Positions 43,458 through 52,408 of a stretch of DNA of 64,000 nt are shown here, one piece after another. Below the pieces are notes generated by a model that saw only the letters and a list, made by a program, of their open reading frames with translations, was not told where the DNA came from and made no database searches. Numbering within the stretch: position 1 is the first letter of the stretch; every line of letters starts with the position of its first letter. The translations under genes and the position numbers were made by a program. Source of the stretch: Armatimonadota bacterium (GTDB lineage Bacteria > Sysuimicrobiota > Sysuimicrobiia > Sysuimicrobiales > Humicultoraceae); NCBI GenBank assembly GCA_031459855.1, contig JAVKHP010000001.1:2221384-2285383 (forward strand), read 5' to 3'.

Positions 43458-45068
43458 TCATAGACGGAGCAGCCTCGTTACGGCCGCCCGTTCGCCAGGG
43501 TGCAGGGTCCTCGCCCACGTCCACCAGATGAGCACGAGCAGCACTATGGCGATACCGACGACACGGTGAGTCGTCGGTACGGGCAGCCAGTAATAGACGA
43601 TGCTCCAGGTCACACACGCGACTACTACCGGTACCGCCACGTGTTGCAGCGGACCTCGTAAGTCCATCCCCGCGAACAGGGGCAACCGTTTCGATAGCCA
43701 TAATAGTATTGCAGTCTCAAGCACAAAACGGCCTGACCAAGCGGCTGCGGCTCCGTTAGCACCGGCCGCATGCACCAGCCAGAGCAACGCCACCACATAG
43801 AGGGGTGCCTCAACGACGTGCAGCTTGGCTGCCACCTCCGGAGAGCCGATGCCGTGAATCAGCGTCATCGGCACTACGCCTATTACTTGAAACGCCGCCC
43901 CCACCGCAAGCAGTTGCAGCACGGAAGTGCTATGGACGGCGACGCCAGCTCCAACCCATGCCTTGAGGAGATCGGGGGCCAACACCGCCGCCAACCCGAA
44001 AATTGGTCCGGTGATTAAGAGCCCCAGTCTTATCGCCCGGACAAACAGCAAGGCCAGCCGCTCCCGATCGTGGTTGCCGCTCAGGGCGCTGAATGCAGGA
44101 AACAGCACGGCGGCCATGCTCCCCGCTACCAGGCCCAGCCGCGCAATCAATTCGGCCGGTACTGCATAGTACGCCAGATCCGCCATCGGTTGCAGCGTCC
44201 CAATGATGACACGATCCCCATAAGTCAGCATGACGCTTGCAAGTCCGGAGATCATCACCCAGCGACCGAATCCCAGGAGACGCCCGATGTCCTTGCCTCG
44301 CAACGGACTCACCGGTACTGTGAGGGACAGCACCCGGACGGCCCCAACGAGAAGAGCGATGACCAGCGTCGCGCGTGCAGCCAGGAGAGCGAGCGTGATC
44401 GGAGGCAGGAGCCATCCGGCCGCGACGCCCATGACTGGAACCAGGAAGGACGACGCGCTGGAGGCAGCCTTGGCCAATGCGGCGATATCGAATCGCTGCG
44501 CGGCTTCGAGCGTTCCGCGAAGCGAGTTGGTGACGAACATCAGTGGAAGCAGGAAAGCTGCCAGTCTCAACGCCACGATAGCCTCAATCTGCATAGCGGA
44601 GGACACGCGCAGTACGTGTAGAACCAGCAGAGGCGTCAACAGCGCCATGATACCCGAGATGGCGAGCCCGACGAGGACCTGTCCAAAAACAGTCGTCCAG
44701 ACCAGTTGCGACACGGCACGCGTATCACCGCGTCCCAGCGCCTCGGCGACGAACTTCGTCACTGCACTTGCCAGTCCCAAGTCGAAGATGGTCAGCGCGC
44801 CGGTTACCGTCCACAGAAAGACGAGGAGTCCAAAGCGTTCTGTCCCCAGGCCGCGGAGGATGATGGGCACACTGACCATGCCGACGACCAGGGGAAGCGC
44901 CTGACCAATGATGTTGAGAAGGCCGTTGCGCACGAGGAGTGCACCGCTGATTTCCACTGCCGGAGGAGCCGCACTGCGCAGTCCGGGTCGGTGCGGCGGC
45001 TGCTTCTCCGCCCCGGGGGCCGATAGCGTGGCGGCATGTCGAGGGGCGGTAGCATGAGGATTCTCCAT
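43458..45068 (-). CDS. Wzx-like polysaccharide flippase (MATE/MVF-like superfamily)
   Basis: About 536 aa with twelve to fourteen hydrophobic segments. LLNIIGQALPLVVGMVSVP at the first helix and LGTERFGLLVFLWTVTG are typical of Wzx, which flips lipid-linked repeat units across the inner membrane. The start is unsure: ATG 45068 would overlap the 5' end of the divergent GT4 gene by 15 nt and lacks a good ribosome site. A GTG near 44958 (reading VEISGALLV) would remove the overlap. Confidence 0.85.
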   Translation of the reverse strand: MENPHATAPRHAATLSAPGAEKQPPHRPGLRSAAPPAVEISGALLVRNGLLNIIGQALPLVVGMVSVPIILRGLGTERFGLLVFLWTVTGALTIFDLGLASAVTKFVAEALGRGDTRAVSQLVWTTVFGQVLVGLAISGIMALLTPLLVLHVLRVSSAMQIEAIVALRLAAFLLPLMFVTNSLRGTLEAAQRFDIAALAKAASSASSFLVPVMGVAAGWLLPPITLALLAARATLVIALLVGAVRVLSLTVPVSPLRGKDIGRLLGFGRWVMISGLASVMLTYGDRVIIGTLQPMADLAYYAVPAELIARLGLVAGSMAAVLFPAFSALSGNHDRERLALLFVRAIRLGLLITGPIFGLAAVLAPDLLKAWVGAGVAVHSTSVLQLLAVGAAFQVIGVVPMTLIHGIGSPEVAAKLHVVEAPLYVVALLWLVHAAGANGAAAAWSGRFVLETAILLWLSKRLPLFAGMDLRGPLQHVAVPVVVACVTWSIVYYWLPVPTTHRVVGIAIVLLVLIWWTWARTLHPGERAAVTRLLRL

Positions 45069-46187
45069 ACGGTTGAATTCTACCATCCGCGAGTCGGCGG
45101 TGCCGAGCGAGTGGTGCAGCGCATCTCCGAGGGATTGGCTGCCCGGGGTCATGAGGTAGTGGTCGCCACCGGCGAGGATCCCGATCGGTCGTTGGGTCGA
45201 CTCAATGGCGTTGAGGTGGTCTCGTTTCGGGTTGCTGGGAACCTTGCCCGCGGCCTGCGAGGTCAGGTAGCTGAGTACCAGGAGTGGTTGCGACGCCAGT
45301 CATTTGACGTTGTGCTGAACTACGCGGCACAGGTCTGGCCTACAGATGCCGCACTACCGCTATTGCGGGACCTGCGGGCGGCGCGCGTGCTGGCACCGTG
45401 CGGGTTTTCCGGACTGCACGGTCCCCGGCGCATCGTATACTGGTCGTACTACCGCATGTTGGCCCGACAGCTGTGCGACTACGATGCGGTGATATGTCAC
45501 AGCACGAGCACAGCAGACACACGGTTCTGTCGTCGATGGGGCCCTGTTATGCAGGCGGTGATACCCAACGGCGCCGACAGCGCAGAGTTCGAGAGCGCAC
45601 CTGCAGGGTTCCGCCGCTGTCATAACATTACGACACAATATATGCTGCTACACGTAGGAAATCATTATCAAGTCAAGGGGCATGACGCTCTCCTGAGGAT
45701 GTTTTCGTCCCTGCGAGCCGTGGACGCGACGCTCGTGATCATCGGCGGGCCGCCTCGGGGCGGTCGGTCGTGCTGGGAGACCTGCCAGCGAGCTGCAGCG
45801 CGTGACGGGCGCGTGCGTTTGCTGAGCGGTCTGTGTCGTCGTGAGGTGGTAGCCGCATACCGGGAGGCGGACGTCGTGCTGCTGACGTCGAGGTTTGAGG
45901 TTGCCCCTCTGACCTTGGTGGAAGCGATGGCGGCTGGCGTACCGTTTGTTTCCTACAACGTTGGCAACGCTACGGAATTAGCAGGAGGCCTCGTCGTGAA
46001 CACGGCGGAGGAGATGGCGAGAATCCTTCGCGACCTCCTGGAGGACCACGATCGGCGGCGTCGCCTGGGCGAGGAGGGGCGGCAGGCCCATCGGCACATG
46101 TTCGAGTGGGAGCGAATCATCGACCGCTACGAAGAATTTTACAGCAGGGTGTGGGCCACGGCACGATCGTCGCGGGGAATCCGATGA
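45054..46187 (+). CDS. Glycosyltransferase family 4
   Basis: 377 aa GT-B enzyme. The N-domain is HTVEFYHPRVGGAERVVQRI. The C-domain has VIPNGADSAEFES, LLHVGNHYQVKGHDALL and the E-x7-E motif in FEVAPLTLVEAMAAG. GAGGGG precedes ATG 45054. It is transcribed away from the flippase and coupled by ATGA to the next GT2 gene. Retaining transferase using a nucleotide sugar; specificity unknown. Confidence 0.9.
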   Translation: MRILHTVEFYHPRVGGAERVVQRISEGLAARGHEVVVATGEDPDRSLGRLNGVEVVSFRVAGNLARGLRGQVAEYQEWLRRQSFDVVLNYAAQVWPTDAALPLLRDLRAARVLAPCGFSGLHGPRRIVYWSYYRMLARQLCDYDAVICHSTSTADTRFCRRWGPVMQAVIPNGADSAEFESAPAGFRRCHNITTQYMLLHVGNHYQVKGHDALLRMFSSLRAVDATLVIIGGPPRGGRSCWETCQRAAARDGRVRLLSGLCRREVVAAYREADVVLLTSRFEVAPLTLVEAMAAGVPFVSYNVGNATELAGGLVVNTAEEMARILRDLLEDHDRRRRLGEEGRQAHRHMFEWERIIDRYEEFYSRVWATARSSRGIR

Positions 46188-47050
46188 CCGTGCCGATGCC
46201 AACTCTCTCCGTCGTGATGGTTACATGGAACTCTGCTGGGTTTCTAGCGTCGGCCTTGTCAGCCCTAAGGCGCGAGGCCGCATCACTGGCGATTGAGGTT
46301 GTCGTAGTTGACAACGGGTCAACGGATGGATCGTTGACGGTGGCCGCGGCGACTCTGCCTGATGCCCTCGTCGTCCGTAACCCCTGGAACAAGGGCGTGG
46401 CGCGCGCTCGTAACCAGGGGTTTGCGATGGCACGCGGCCGCTATGTGCTCTTCCTAGACAGTGACGCCGAGGTGATGCCGGGGAGTCTGTCCGCTCTTGT
46501 CGCCTTCATGGAGGCACACCCCTCGGTTGGCCTCGCCGGCCCGAGACTGGTGTCGCCCGACGGCACCGTCCAGTGTAGCTGCCGGCGGTTTCCCACGTTG
46601 CCCGGCAAACTCGGGAGGCAGTTGCCATTGCGCTTGCAGCGCCGACTGCCCTGGGTAGTGCACGAGGAGATGCTGGACGTCGATCGCTCCACTTCCATGC
46701 CGGTGGACTATGTGGTCGGAGCCTGCCAGTTGATTCGGCCCGCTGTATTTCGCCGAGCCGGCGGCCTGGACGAGCGAATCTTCTACGGGCCAGAGGACGT
46801 GGATTTCTGCTTGCGCGTCTGGCAAGCGGGTTGGGAAGTGTGGTACGTGCCGCAGGCAACTGTCGTGCACCACGAGCAACGCGTCACACGGCGCCGTCCT
46901 GGCTGGCTGACCGGCCGGCATGCCGTGGCGTTGGCGTACTACTTCACAAAGCATCGCTATCTCTGGCGCCGACCCGATCGCGACACGTTGAAGGCATCGG
47001 CCGACCGTCGTCGACAGGATCCCGGGCATTCGGGCAGAAGAGACGAGTAG
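46184..47050 (+). CDS. Glycosyltransferase family 2 (rhamnosyltransferase-like)
   Basis: 288 aa. LSVVMVTWNSAGFL, VVVDNGSTDGS, LFLDSDAEVMPGS (DxD) and the GPEDVDFCLRVWQAGW acceptor motif fit WbbL-type rhamnosyltransferases. ATG 46184 overlaps the GT4 stop. It is the last gene with the lower-GC signature; the following gene starts 2 nt later and is strongly GC-biased again. Confidence 0.88.
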   Translation: MTVPMPTLSVVMVTWNSAGFLASALSALRREAASLAIEVVVVDNGSTDGSLTVAAATLPDALVVRNPWNKGVARARNQGFAMARGRYVLFLDSDAEVMPGSLSALVAFMEAHPSVGLAGPRLVSPDGTVQCSCRRFPTLPGKLGRQLPLRLQRRLPWVVHEEMLDVDRSTSMPVDYVVGACQLIRPAVFRRAGGLDERIFYGPEDVDFCLRVWQAGWEVWYVPQATVVHHEQRVTRRRPGWLTGRHAVALAYYFTKHRYLWRRPDRDTLKASADRRRQDPGHSGRRDE

Positions 47051-47052
47051 CC

Positions 47053-48030
47053 ATGAAAGCCATCATCCCCGTCGCCGGCGTCGGGCGCCGCCTGCGCCCG
47101 CACACCCACACGCAGCCCAAGGCCCTCATGCACGTGGCGGGCCGGCCGATCCTCGGGCACATCCTCGACGAGCTGGTGGCCGCGGGGATCGACGAGGTCG
47201 TGCTGGTCGTCGGGCACCTGGGCGAGAAGATCGCCGAGTTCGTGCGCAGCCGCTACCGGCTCCGCGTCCACTTCGTGGAGCAGAAGGAACCGCTGGGCAA
47301 TGGCCACGCCATCTACGTGGCGCGCGAGCACCTCGACGGCGACGGCGTGTTGATCGTCATGGGCGACACGGTGCTCAAGACCGACCTGCCCCAGGTCCTG
47401 GCCCTGGCGGAGTCGGCCATCGGCGTGCAGGAGGTGCTGGACCCCCGCCGGTTCGGCGTCGTCGAGGTGACCGACGGCCGCGTGCGCCGGCTGGTGGAGA
47501 AGCCCGAGCACCCCACCAGCCACCTGGCCATCGTTGGGGTCTACCTCATCCGCCACCCGCGGTTGCTGGCCGAGTGCCTGGAGCGCCTCGTGGGGGAAGG
47601 TCGCATGGTCAACGGCGAGTACTGGCTGGCGGACGCCCTGCAGATGATGGTCGACGCGGGCGAGGTGATGCGCACGTTCCCCATCTCCGGCTGGTACGAC
47701 TGCGGAACACCGGAGGCCGTGCTGGTCGCCAACCGTGAACTGCTGGCCGCGGAAGGCATCGCCTCGCCCGTGCCGGCAGGGTCGGTGGTCATCCCGCCCT
47801 CCTACGTGGATCCCACTGCGCAGATCGAGGGCTCGGTCATCGGTCCCTTCACGTCCATCGCCGAGGGCGCCCGGGTTGTCCACTCGGTCGTCCGCGACAG
47901 CATCGTGAACGCCGCCGCCTCCCTCGACGGCGTGCTCCTGGAGCGGTCGATCATCGGGGAGAACGCCTCGGTCGTCGGTCGGGCGGCGCGGATCAACCTG
48001 GGCGATTCGTCGGCGATCGAGCTGGGGTAG
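47053..48030 (+). CDS. Sugar-1-phosphate nucleotidyltransferase with hexapeptide-repeat tail
   Basis: 325 aa. The pyrophosphorylase signature is IPVAGVGRRLRPHTHTQPKA, with the catalytic region VEQKEPLGNGHAIY. After about residue 235 a left-handed beta-helix follows (PTAQIEGSVIGPFTSIAEGA). This layout is shared by glucose-1-phosphate thymidylyl- or uridylyltransferases and archaeal-type GlmU-like enzymes, so the activated sugar is not determined. ATG 47053 is the fold's start; the open frame upstream is shadow. Confidence 0.87.
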   Translation: MKAIIPVAGVGRRLRPHTHTQPKALMHVAGRPILGHILDELVAAGIDEVVLVVGHLGEKIAEFVRSRYRLRVHFVEQKEPLGNGHAIYVAREHLDGDGVLIVMGDTVLKTDLPQVLALAESAIGVQEVLDPRRFGVVEVTDGRVRRLVEKPEHPTSHLAIVGVYLIRHPRLLAECLERLVGEGRMVNGEYWLADALQMMVDAGEVMRTFPISGWYDCGTPEAVLVANRELLAAEGIASPVPAGSVVIPPSYVDPTAQIEGSVIGPFTSIAEGARVVHSVVRDSIVNAAASLDGVLLERSIIGENASVVGRAARINLGDSSAIELG

Positions 48031-48331
48031 CCCTCATCGTTGGCTGGTGCGCCCGAGGATAGGGCGACCGAGTGCAGAACCGCATGGCCTGAAACGTGTC
48101 TATTGCTGCCGGCGCTGCGCCGGTGACCCGGGGAAGCACCCCGCCGAGATCGAGGCGCACCAGTCTCCGTCGGTGCGCCTCCCGCGCGCCGGCGGGGTCA
48201 TGCGGGGTCGGGAACATCAAGGGATCAAGGGATCAAAGGGATCAGGGATAATTCCCACTCCAGTGGGCAGTATTCTCAGTGGAGAGCAGCCTAGACTGAC
48301 GCGCACCCCAGTACGCGCAAAGGAGACGCCG
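48031..48331. other. Leader region before the epimerase gene, with a hairpin and GGGATCA repeats
   Basis: 301 nt with no gene. GAGGCGCACC at 48152-48161 and GGTGCGCCTC at 48172-48181 form a perfect 10-bp stem with a 10-nt loop, a possible factor-dependent terminator for the upstream gene. At about 48220-48246 GGGATCA recurs three times with small spacers, followed by GGGATAATTCCC, which may include a -10 (GATAAT). Confidence 0.6.
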
Positions 48332-49336
48332 GTGCCGCGCTACCTCGTGACCGGCGGCGCGGGCTTCATCGGGGCGCACCTCGTGCGCGCCCTGGTGGAG
48401 CGTGGCCAGCCGGTCCGGGTCCTGGACAACTTCTCGACGGGGACGCCCGCCAACCTGGCGCACGTCCTGGGCCAGCCCGTGCCCCAGCCGGCGCCGGGCG
48501 ACCGCGTGCGCGTGGGCCCGGTGGAGATCCTCCACGGCGACGTGCGCGACCTGGAGGTCTGCCGGCAGGCGTGCGCCGGCGTGGAGGTGGTCTTCCACCA
48601 GGCGGCGATGCGCTCGGTGCCCCGGTCGGTCGACGATCCGCAGGGCGCCCACGCGCACAACGCCACGGGCACCCTGCACGTGCTGCTGGCGGCCGCCCAG
48701 GCCGGCGTGCGGCGGGTCGTCTACGCCTCGTCGTCGTCGGTCTACGGCGACGACCCGACGCTGCCCAAGCGCGAGGACCAGTCCCCGGCGCCGGTCTCGC
48801 CCTACGCGGCCTCGAAGCTGGCCGGCGAGGCCTACTGCCGGGCGTTCGCCCGGGTCTACGGGCTCTCGACGGTGTCGCTGCGCTACTTCAACGTCTTCGG
48901 TCCCCTGCAGGACCCCCGCTCGCAGTACGCCGCGGTCATCCCCCGGTTCATCACGTGGACGCTGCGGGGCGAGCCCCTCGAAGTGCACGGCGACGGGTTG
49001 CAGTCGCGCGACTTCACCTACGTGGACAACGTGGTGGACGCCAACCTGCGCGCCGCCGACGCTCCCGACCTGCGGGGCGAGGTGTTCAACGTCGGCTGTG
49101 GCGAACGGCTGACGCTGCTGGACGTGGCCGCCGCCATCGAACGGGCGGTGGGGCGCGAGGTGGCGCGCGTCCACACCCCGCCCCGGCCCGGTGACGTGCG
49201 CCACACGCTGGCCGACATCACCCGGGCCCGGGCGCGGCTGGGCTACGAGCCGCGCATCCGGTTCGCAGAGGGTATCGTCCGCACGGTGGCGTACTTTGCG
49301 GGTACGGTCATGGCGCAACAAGATGCGCCTCCTTGA
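48332..49336 (+). CDS. NAD-dependent epimerase, UDP-glucose/UDP-GlcNAc 4-epimerase-like
   Basis: 334 aa extended short-chain dehydrogenase. YLVTGGAGFIGAHLVRAL binds NAD, and SSSSVYGDDP and SPYAASKLAGEAY (Y-x3-K) are catalytic. YFNVFGPLQDPRSQYAAVIP matches the GalE/WbpP group. AAAGGAG at about 48319-48325 is followed by GTG 48332, which fixes the start. It makes galactose-configured nucleotide sugars for the glycan genes. Confidence 0.88.
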   Translation: MPRYLVTGGAGFIGAHLVRALVERGQPVRVLDNFSTGTPANLAHVLGQPVPQPAPGDRVRVGPVEILHGDVRDLEVCRQACAGVEVVFHQAAMRSVPRSVDDPQGAHAHNATGTLHVLLAAAQAGVRRVVYASSSSVYGDDPTLPKREDQSPAPVSPYAASKLAGEAYCRAFARVYGLSTVSLRYFNVFGPLQDPRSQYAAVIPRFITWTLRGEPLEVHGDGLQSRDFTYVDNVVDANLRAADAPDLRGEVFNVGCGERLTLLDVAAAIERAVGREVARVHTPPRPGDVRHTLADITRARARLGYEPRIRFAEGIVRTVAYFAGTVMAQQDAPP

Positions 49337-49415
49337 GGGTGTGGTCGACGACCAGCTTGCGAGGGATTCCCTCGTCCGCCCGGGCGGTCGTCACTGTCGC
49401 CCAGCACTCTTCGCC

Positions 49416-49445
49416 TTGACATCCCCAGGATGCGCCCGATAGACT
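49416..49445 (+). promoter_or_regulatory. Sigma-70-type promoter of rplM-rpsI
   Basis: TTGACA (49416-49421) and TAGACT (49440-49445) are separated by 18 nt, about 50 nt before the rplM start. This is the best promoter match in the window. A leader of about 45 nt follows. Confidence 0.7.
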
Positions 49446-49496
49446 ACGCCTGGTCCGCAGGTGGCCTGTGCGGTCCCCGCGTCCCTGATGCAGACG

Positions 49497-49928
49497 ATGA
49501 AGACCTTCGTGGCACGCGAAGCGGAACTGGAGCGCACCTGGTATCTCGTCGATGCCGACGGCCAGGTGCTGGGGCGGCTGGCTGCCCGGGTGGCCACGCT
49601 GCTGCGCGGCAAGCACAAGCCCACGTTCAGCCCGCACCAGGACGGCGGGGACTTCGTGGTGGTGGTCAACGCCGCAAAGGTGCGCCTGACGGGCCGCAAG
49701 CTGCAGCAGAAGCGGCTGTACCGCCACTCCGGGTATCCCGGCGGGCTCAAGGAGGTCCCCTACGAGGTGCTGCTGCAGAAGGCGCCCGAGCGGATCATCG
49801 TCGAGGCCGTCAAGGGGATGCTGCCCAAGAACCGGCTCGCCAGCAGGCTGCTCCGGCATCTGAAAGTGTACCGCGGGCCGGACCACCCGCACGCGGCCCA
49901 GCGGCCCGTGCCGCTGTCCCGCGGGTAA
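49497..49928 (+). CDS. rplM: 50S ribosomal protein L13
   Basis: 143 aa. [39 protein letters not shown] and the [19 protein letters not shown] segment near the C-terminus are diagnostic. L13 binds 23S rRNA early in assembly. ATG 49497 matches the family start (MKTF); ATG 49488 in frame is the alternative. It forms an operon with rpsI 66 nt downstream, the usual bacterial pair. Confidence 0.96.
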   Translation: MKTFVAREAELERTWYLVDADGQVLGRLAARVATLLRGKHKPTFSPHQDGGDFVVVVNAAKVRLTGRKLQQKRLYRHSGYPGGLKEVPYEVLLQKAPERIIVEAVKGMLPKNRLASRLLRHLKVYRGPDHPHAAQRPVPLSRG

Positions 49929-49994
49929 CCTGCCGCGCAACGCCGGGGCGGTGCGGCGGCCCATGCAGGGCGGGGAGAGGACGGAGGAGGGGTC

Positions 49995-50390
49995 GTGACG
50001 ACGCAGGTGCTGGCGCTCACCTCAGGGGCCCGGAAGGAAGCGGTGGCGCGGGTGTGGCTGCTTCCCGGCACGGGGCAGATCCTCGTCAACGGCCGGCCCA
50101 TGGAGCAGTACTTTCCCACCATCCCGCTGCAGGTCATGGTGCGCGAGCCACTGGTGGTGGCCAACGTCGAGGGACGCGTCGACGTCCACGCCACCGTGAC
50201 CGGCGGCGGCATCTCGGGGCAGGCGGGGGCTGTCCGCCACGGCATCGCACGGGCGCTCGTGCGCATGGACGTGGGCCTGCGCGCGGCGCTGCGCCAGGCG
50301 GGCCTGCTGACCCGCGATGCGCGCATCAAGGAACGCAAGAAGTACGGTCACAAGCGCGCCCGCAAGGCCTTCCAGTACAGCAAGCGCTGA
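49995..50390 (+). CDS. rpsI: 30S ribosomal protein S9
   Basis: 131 aa. SGARKEAVARVWLLPGTGQI, the GGGISGQAGAVRHGIARAL loop and the basic tail ending in SKR, which reaches the P-site tRNA, are all present. GGAGGAGG stands just before GTG 49995. Confidence 0.96.
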   Translation: MTTQVLALTSGARKEAVARVWLLPGTGQILVNGRPMEQYFPTIPLQVMVREPLVVANVEGRVDVHATVTGGGISGQAGAVRHGIARALVRMDVGLRAALRQAGLLTRDARIKERKKYGHKRARKAFQYSKR

Positions 50391-50450
50391 CGGCTCCCCC
50401 AACGTCCCTCACCCTGGTACGCCGGCCGACCGGGCCGAGGAGGTGAGGTG

Positions 50451-51599
50451 TTGAGGGTCCTGGTGACGGGAGGGGCGGGGTTCCTCGGCTCCCACACCGT
50501 GGATGCTCTTCTCGCGGCGGGGCACGAGGTCCGGATCCTCGACAGCTTCGCTGCGCCCGTGCATGCCAGCGGGCGTCCATCGTACCTTCCCCGTGACGCG
50601 GAGGTCGTCGAGGGAGACGTCCGCGACAAGCGTGCGTGGGCACGCGCGCTTCCCGGCGTCGACGCGGTCGTCCACATGGCCGCCTACCAGGACTACCTTC
50701 CGGACTTCAGCACGTTTTTCCACGTCAACAGCGTGGGGACCGCGTTGCTGTACGAGGTGGTGGTGGAGCAGCGCCTGGACGTGCAGCGCGTGGTCGTGGC
50801 CTCGTCCCAGGCGGTCTACGGGGAAGGACGGCACCGGTGCCAGAACCCGTCCTGTCCCGGCGCAGCGGCGGGGCGTGACTACTATCCCGACATCCGTACC
50901 GACGAGCAGCTGGCCGCAGGCCGGTGGGACCACCAGTGTCCCGAGTGCGGCGAGGTACTGGTTCCGGTCCCGAGCGACGAGCAGCAGCGGGTCAACCCGC
51001 AGAATCAGTATGCGATCTCCAAGTACACGCAGGAACTCATCGCCCGGAGCCTGGGGCAGCGCTACCGCATCCCGACCGTCGTGGCGCGCTACTCCATCGT
51101 GCAGGGGCCGCGTCAGTCGTTCCACAACGCCTACTCTGGCGCGTGTCGCATCTTCAGCCTGAGCTACCTGCTCGGCCGTGCGCCCAGGGTCTACGAGGAC
51201 GGCCAGCAGCTGCGAGACTTCGTCAACATCGAAGACGCGGTGACGGCCACCATGTTGCTCCTCACGCATCCCAACGTCGTCGACGGGGTGTTCAACGTGG
51301 GCGGGAGCCGACCGTACACGGCCCTGGAGTTCGCGGAGATCGTGCGGACGGTGGTGGGCAGCGACCTGGCCCCCGAGCTGGCCGGGGACTACCGGTTCGG
51401 CGACACCAGGCACATCGTGTCGGACATCACGCGGCTTCGGGCGCTGGGATGGACGCCCCGGCATCCGCCGGAGAAGAGCGTGGCCGACTACGTGCACTGG
51501 GTGCGGTCCCAGCAGGGCTTCGACCGCGTCCTCGACGAGGCCGAGCAACGTCTGCGCGCGCTGGGCGTCGTGCGGCGCGCGCGCCGGGGGTCGCCATGA
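50451..51599 (+). CDS. NAD-dependent epimerase with a four-cysteine (zinc-ribbon-like) insert
   Basis: 382 aa extended short-chain dehydrogenase. VLVTGGAGFLGSHTVDALL binds NAD; SSQAVYGEG and NQYAISKYTQELI (Y-x3-K) are catalytic. Between them an insert carries C130, C135, C163 and C166 (CQNPSC and CPEC), arranged like a zinc ribbon. Such inserts occur in a subgroup near dTDP-L-rhamnose 4-epimerases. TTG 50451 is preferred: the perfect AGGAGGTGA at 50438-50446 is spaced correctly for it, while GTG 50448 would be too close. The final codons overlap the phosphatase start. Confidence 0.85.
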   Translation: MRVLVTGGAGFLGSHTVDALLAAGHEVRILDSFAAPVHASGRPSYLPRDAEVVEGDVRDKRAWARALPGVDAVVHMAAYQDYLPDFSTFFHVNSVGTALLYEVVVEQRLDVQRVVVASSQAVYGEGRHRCQNPSCPGAAAGRDYYPDIRTDEQLAAGRWDHQCPECGEVLVPVPSDEQQRVNPQNQYAISKYTQELIARSLGQRYRIPTVVARYSIVQGPRQSFHNAYSGACRIFSLSYLLGRAPRVYEDGQQLRDFVNIEDAVTATMLLLTHPNVVDGVFNVGGSRPYTALEFAEIVRTVVGSDLAPELAGDYRFGDTRHIVSDITRLRALGWTPRHPPEKSVADYVHWVRSQQGFDRVLDEAEQRLRALGVVRRARRGSP

Positions 51600-52231
51600 A
51601 CCGTACCCCGGCGGGCCCGCGCCCTGCGCTCTACGTGCTCCGGCATGGCGAGACGGCGTCCAACCTCGTCGGCCGGTACGCGGGACGCAGCGACGAGACG
51701 CTCACCCTGCAGGGCGAAGCGCAGGCGGCGCAGGCAGGCGAGCGGCTGCGGGCCCTGGGGATTGCGGCCGTCTACACGAGCCCGATCGTGCGGGCGCGGC
51801 AGACCGCCGAGATCGTCGCCCGGGCGCTCGGGGTCCCGGTGCGGATCGAGGACGGGCTGGCGGAGATGGCCATGGGGCCGTGGGAGGGGCTCCTCGAGGA
51901 CGAGGTGGCGGCCCGGTACCCGGTGGAGTTCCAGCTCTGGCGGACTCGTCCAAGCCTCCTGCGCCTACCGGGGCGTGAGTCGCTGGTCGACGTCCAGACG
52001 CGTGCGCGGCACGCGGTGCAGCGCATCATGCGCCAGGCCGCGGGACGCCCGGTGGCTGCGGTGACCCACGTCGCCCTCGTCCGGTGCCTGTACCTGTGGG
52101 CTCGCGGGCTGCCGTTGGACGACTACCCGACCGTCGGCGTCCCCAACGCCTCCATCTTCGTGCTCGCGGCGGCGAGCGACGGCGTGACGATGGTCCGTCT
52201 GGACGAGCACGACGGGCCGCAGGCGTCCTGA
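51596..52231 (+). CDS. Histidine phosphatase family protein (phosphoglycerate-mutase-like)
   Basis: 211 aa. VLRHGETASN carries the catalytic histidine, SPIVRARQTAEIVA follows, and the second histidine is in AAVTHVALVRCL. Members include cofactor-dependent mutases, PhoE-type phosphatases and CobC. ATG 51596 overlaps the epimerase stop as ATGA, which could mean it acts on a sugar phosphate of the same pathway; this is inference. Confidence 0.87.
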   Translation: MNRTPAGPRPALYVLRHGETASNLVGRYAGRSDETLTLQGEAQAAQAGERLRALGIAAVYTSPIVRARQTAEIVARALGVPVRIEDGLAEMAMGPWEGLLEDEVAARYPVEFQLWRTRPSLLRLPGRESLVDVQTRARHAVQRIMRQAAGRPVAAVTHVALVRCLYLWARGLPLDDYPTVGVPNASIFVLAAASDGVTMVRLDEHDGPQAS

Positions 52232-52408
52232 TGACCACGACCGCGCCGGCGAGAGTCCCTCCGGGCCGCAAAGCACGGGCAGCCGCACCCGATGACCACC
52301 ACCGCACGGGCGAGCGGCGACGCAGCGTACAGGCCCGGGGCCCGACAGCGCGGGCACGCCCGGCGCAGTCTCCGGACAGGGAAGGGGCTGCGGGACCGGC
52401 GCCGCGGG

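Noticed and set aside
52232-52408. Small coding frame after the histidine phosphatase (starts MTTTAPARVPPG)
   Set aside because: It looks like low-complexity read-through with imperfect repetition of a GATGACCAC segment. It overlaps nothing conserved and shows no domain.
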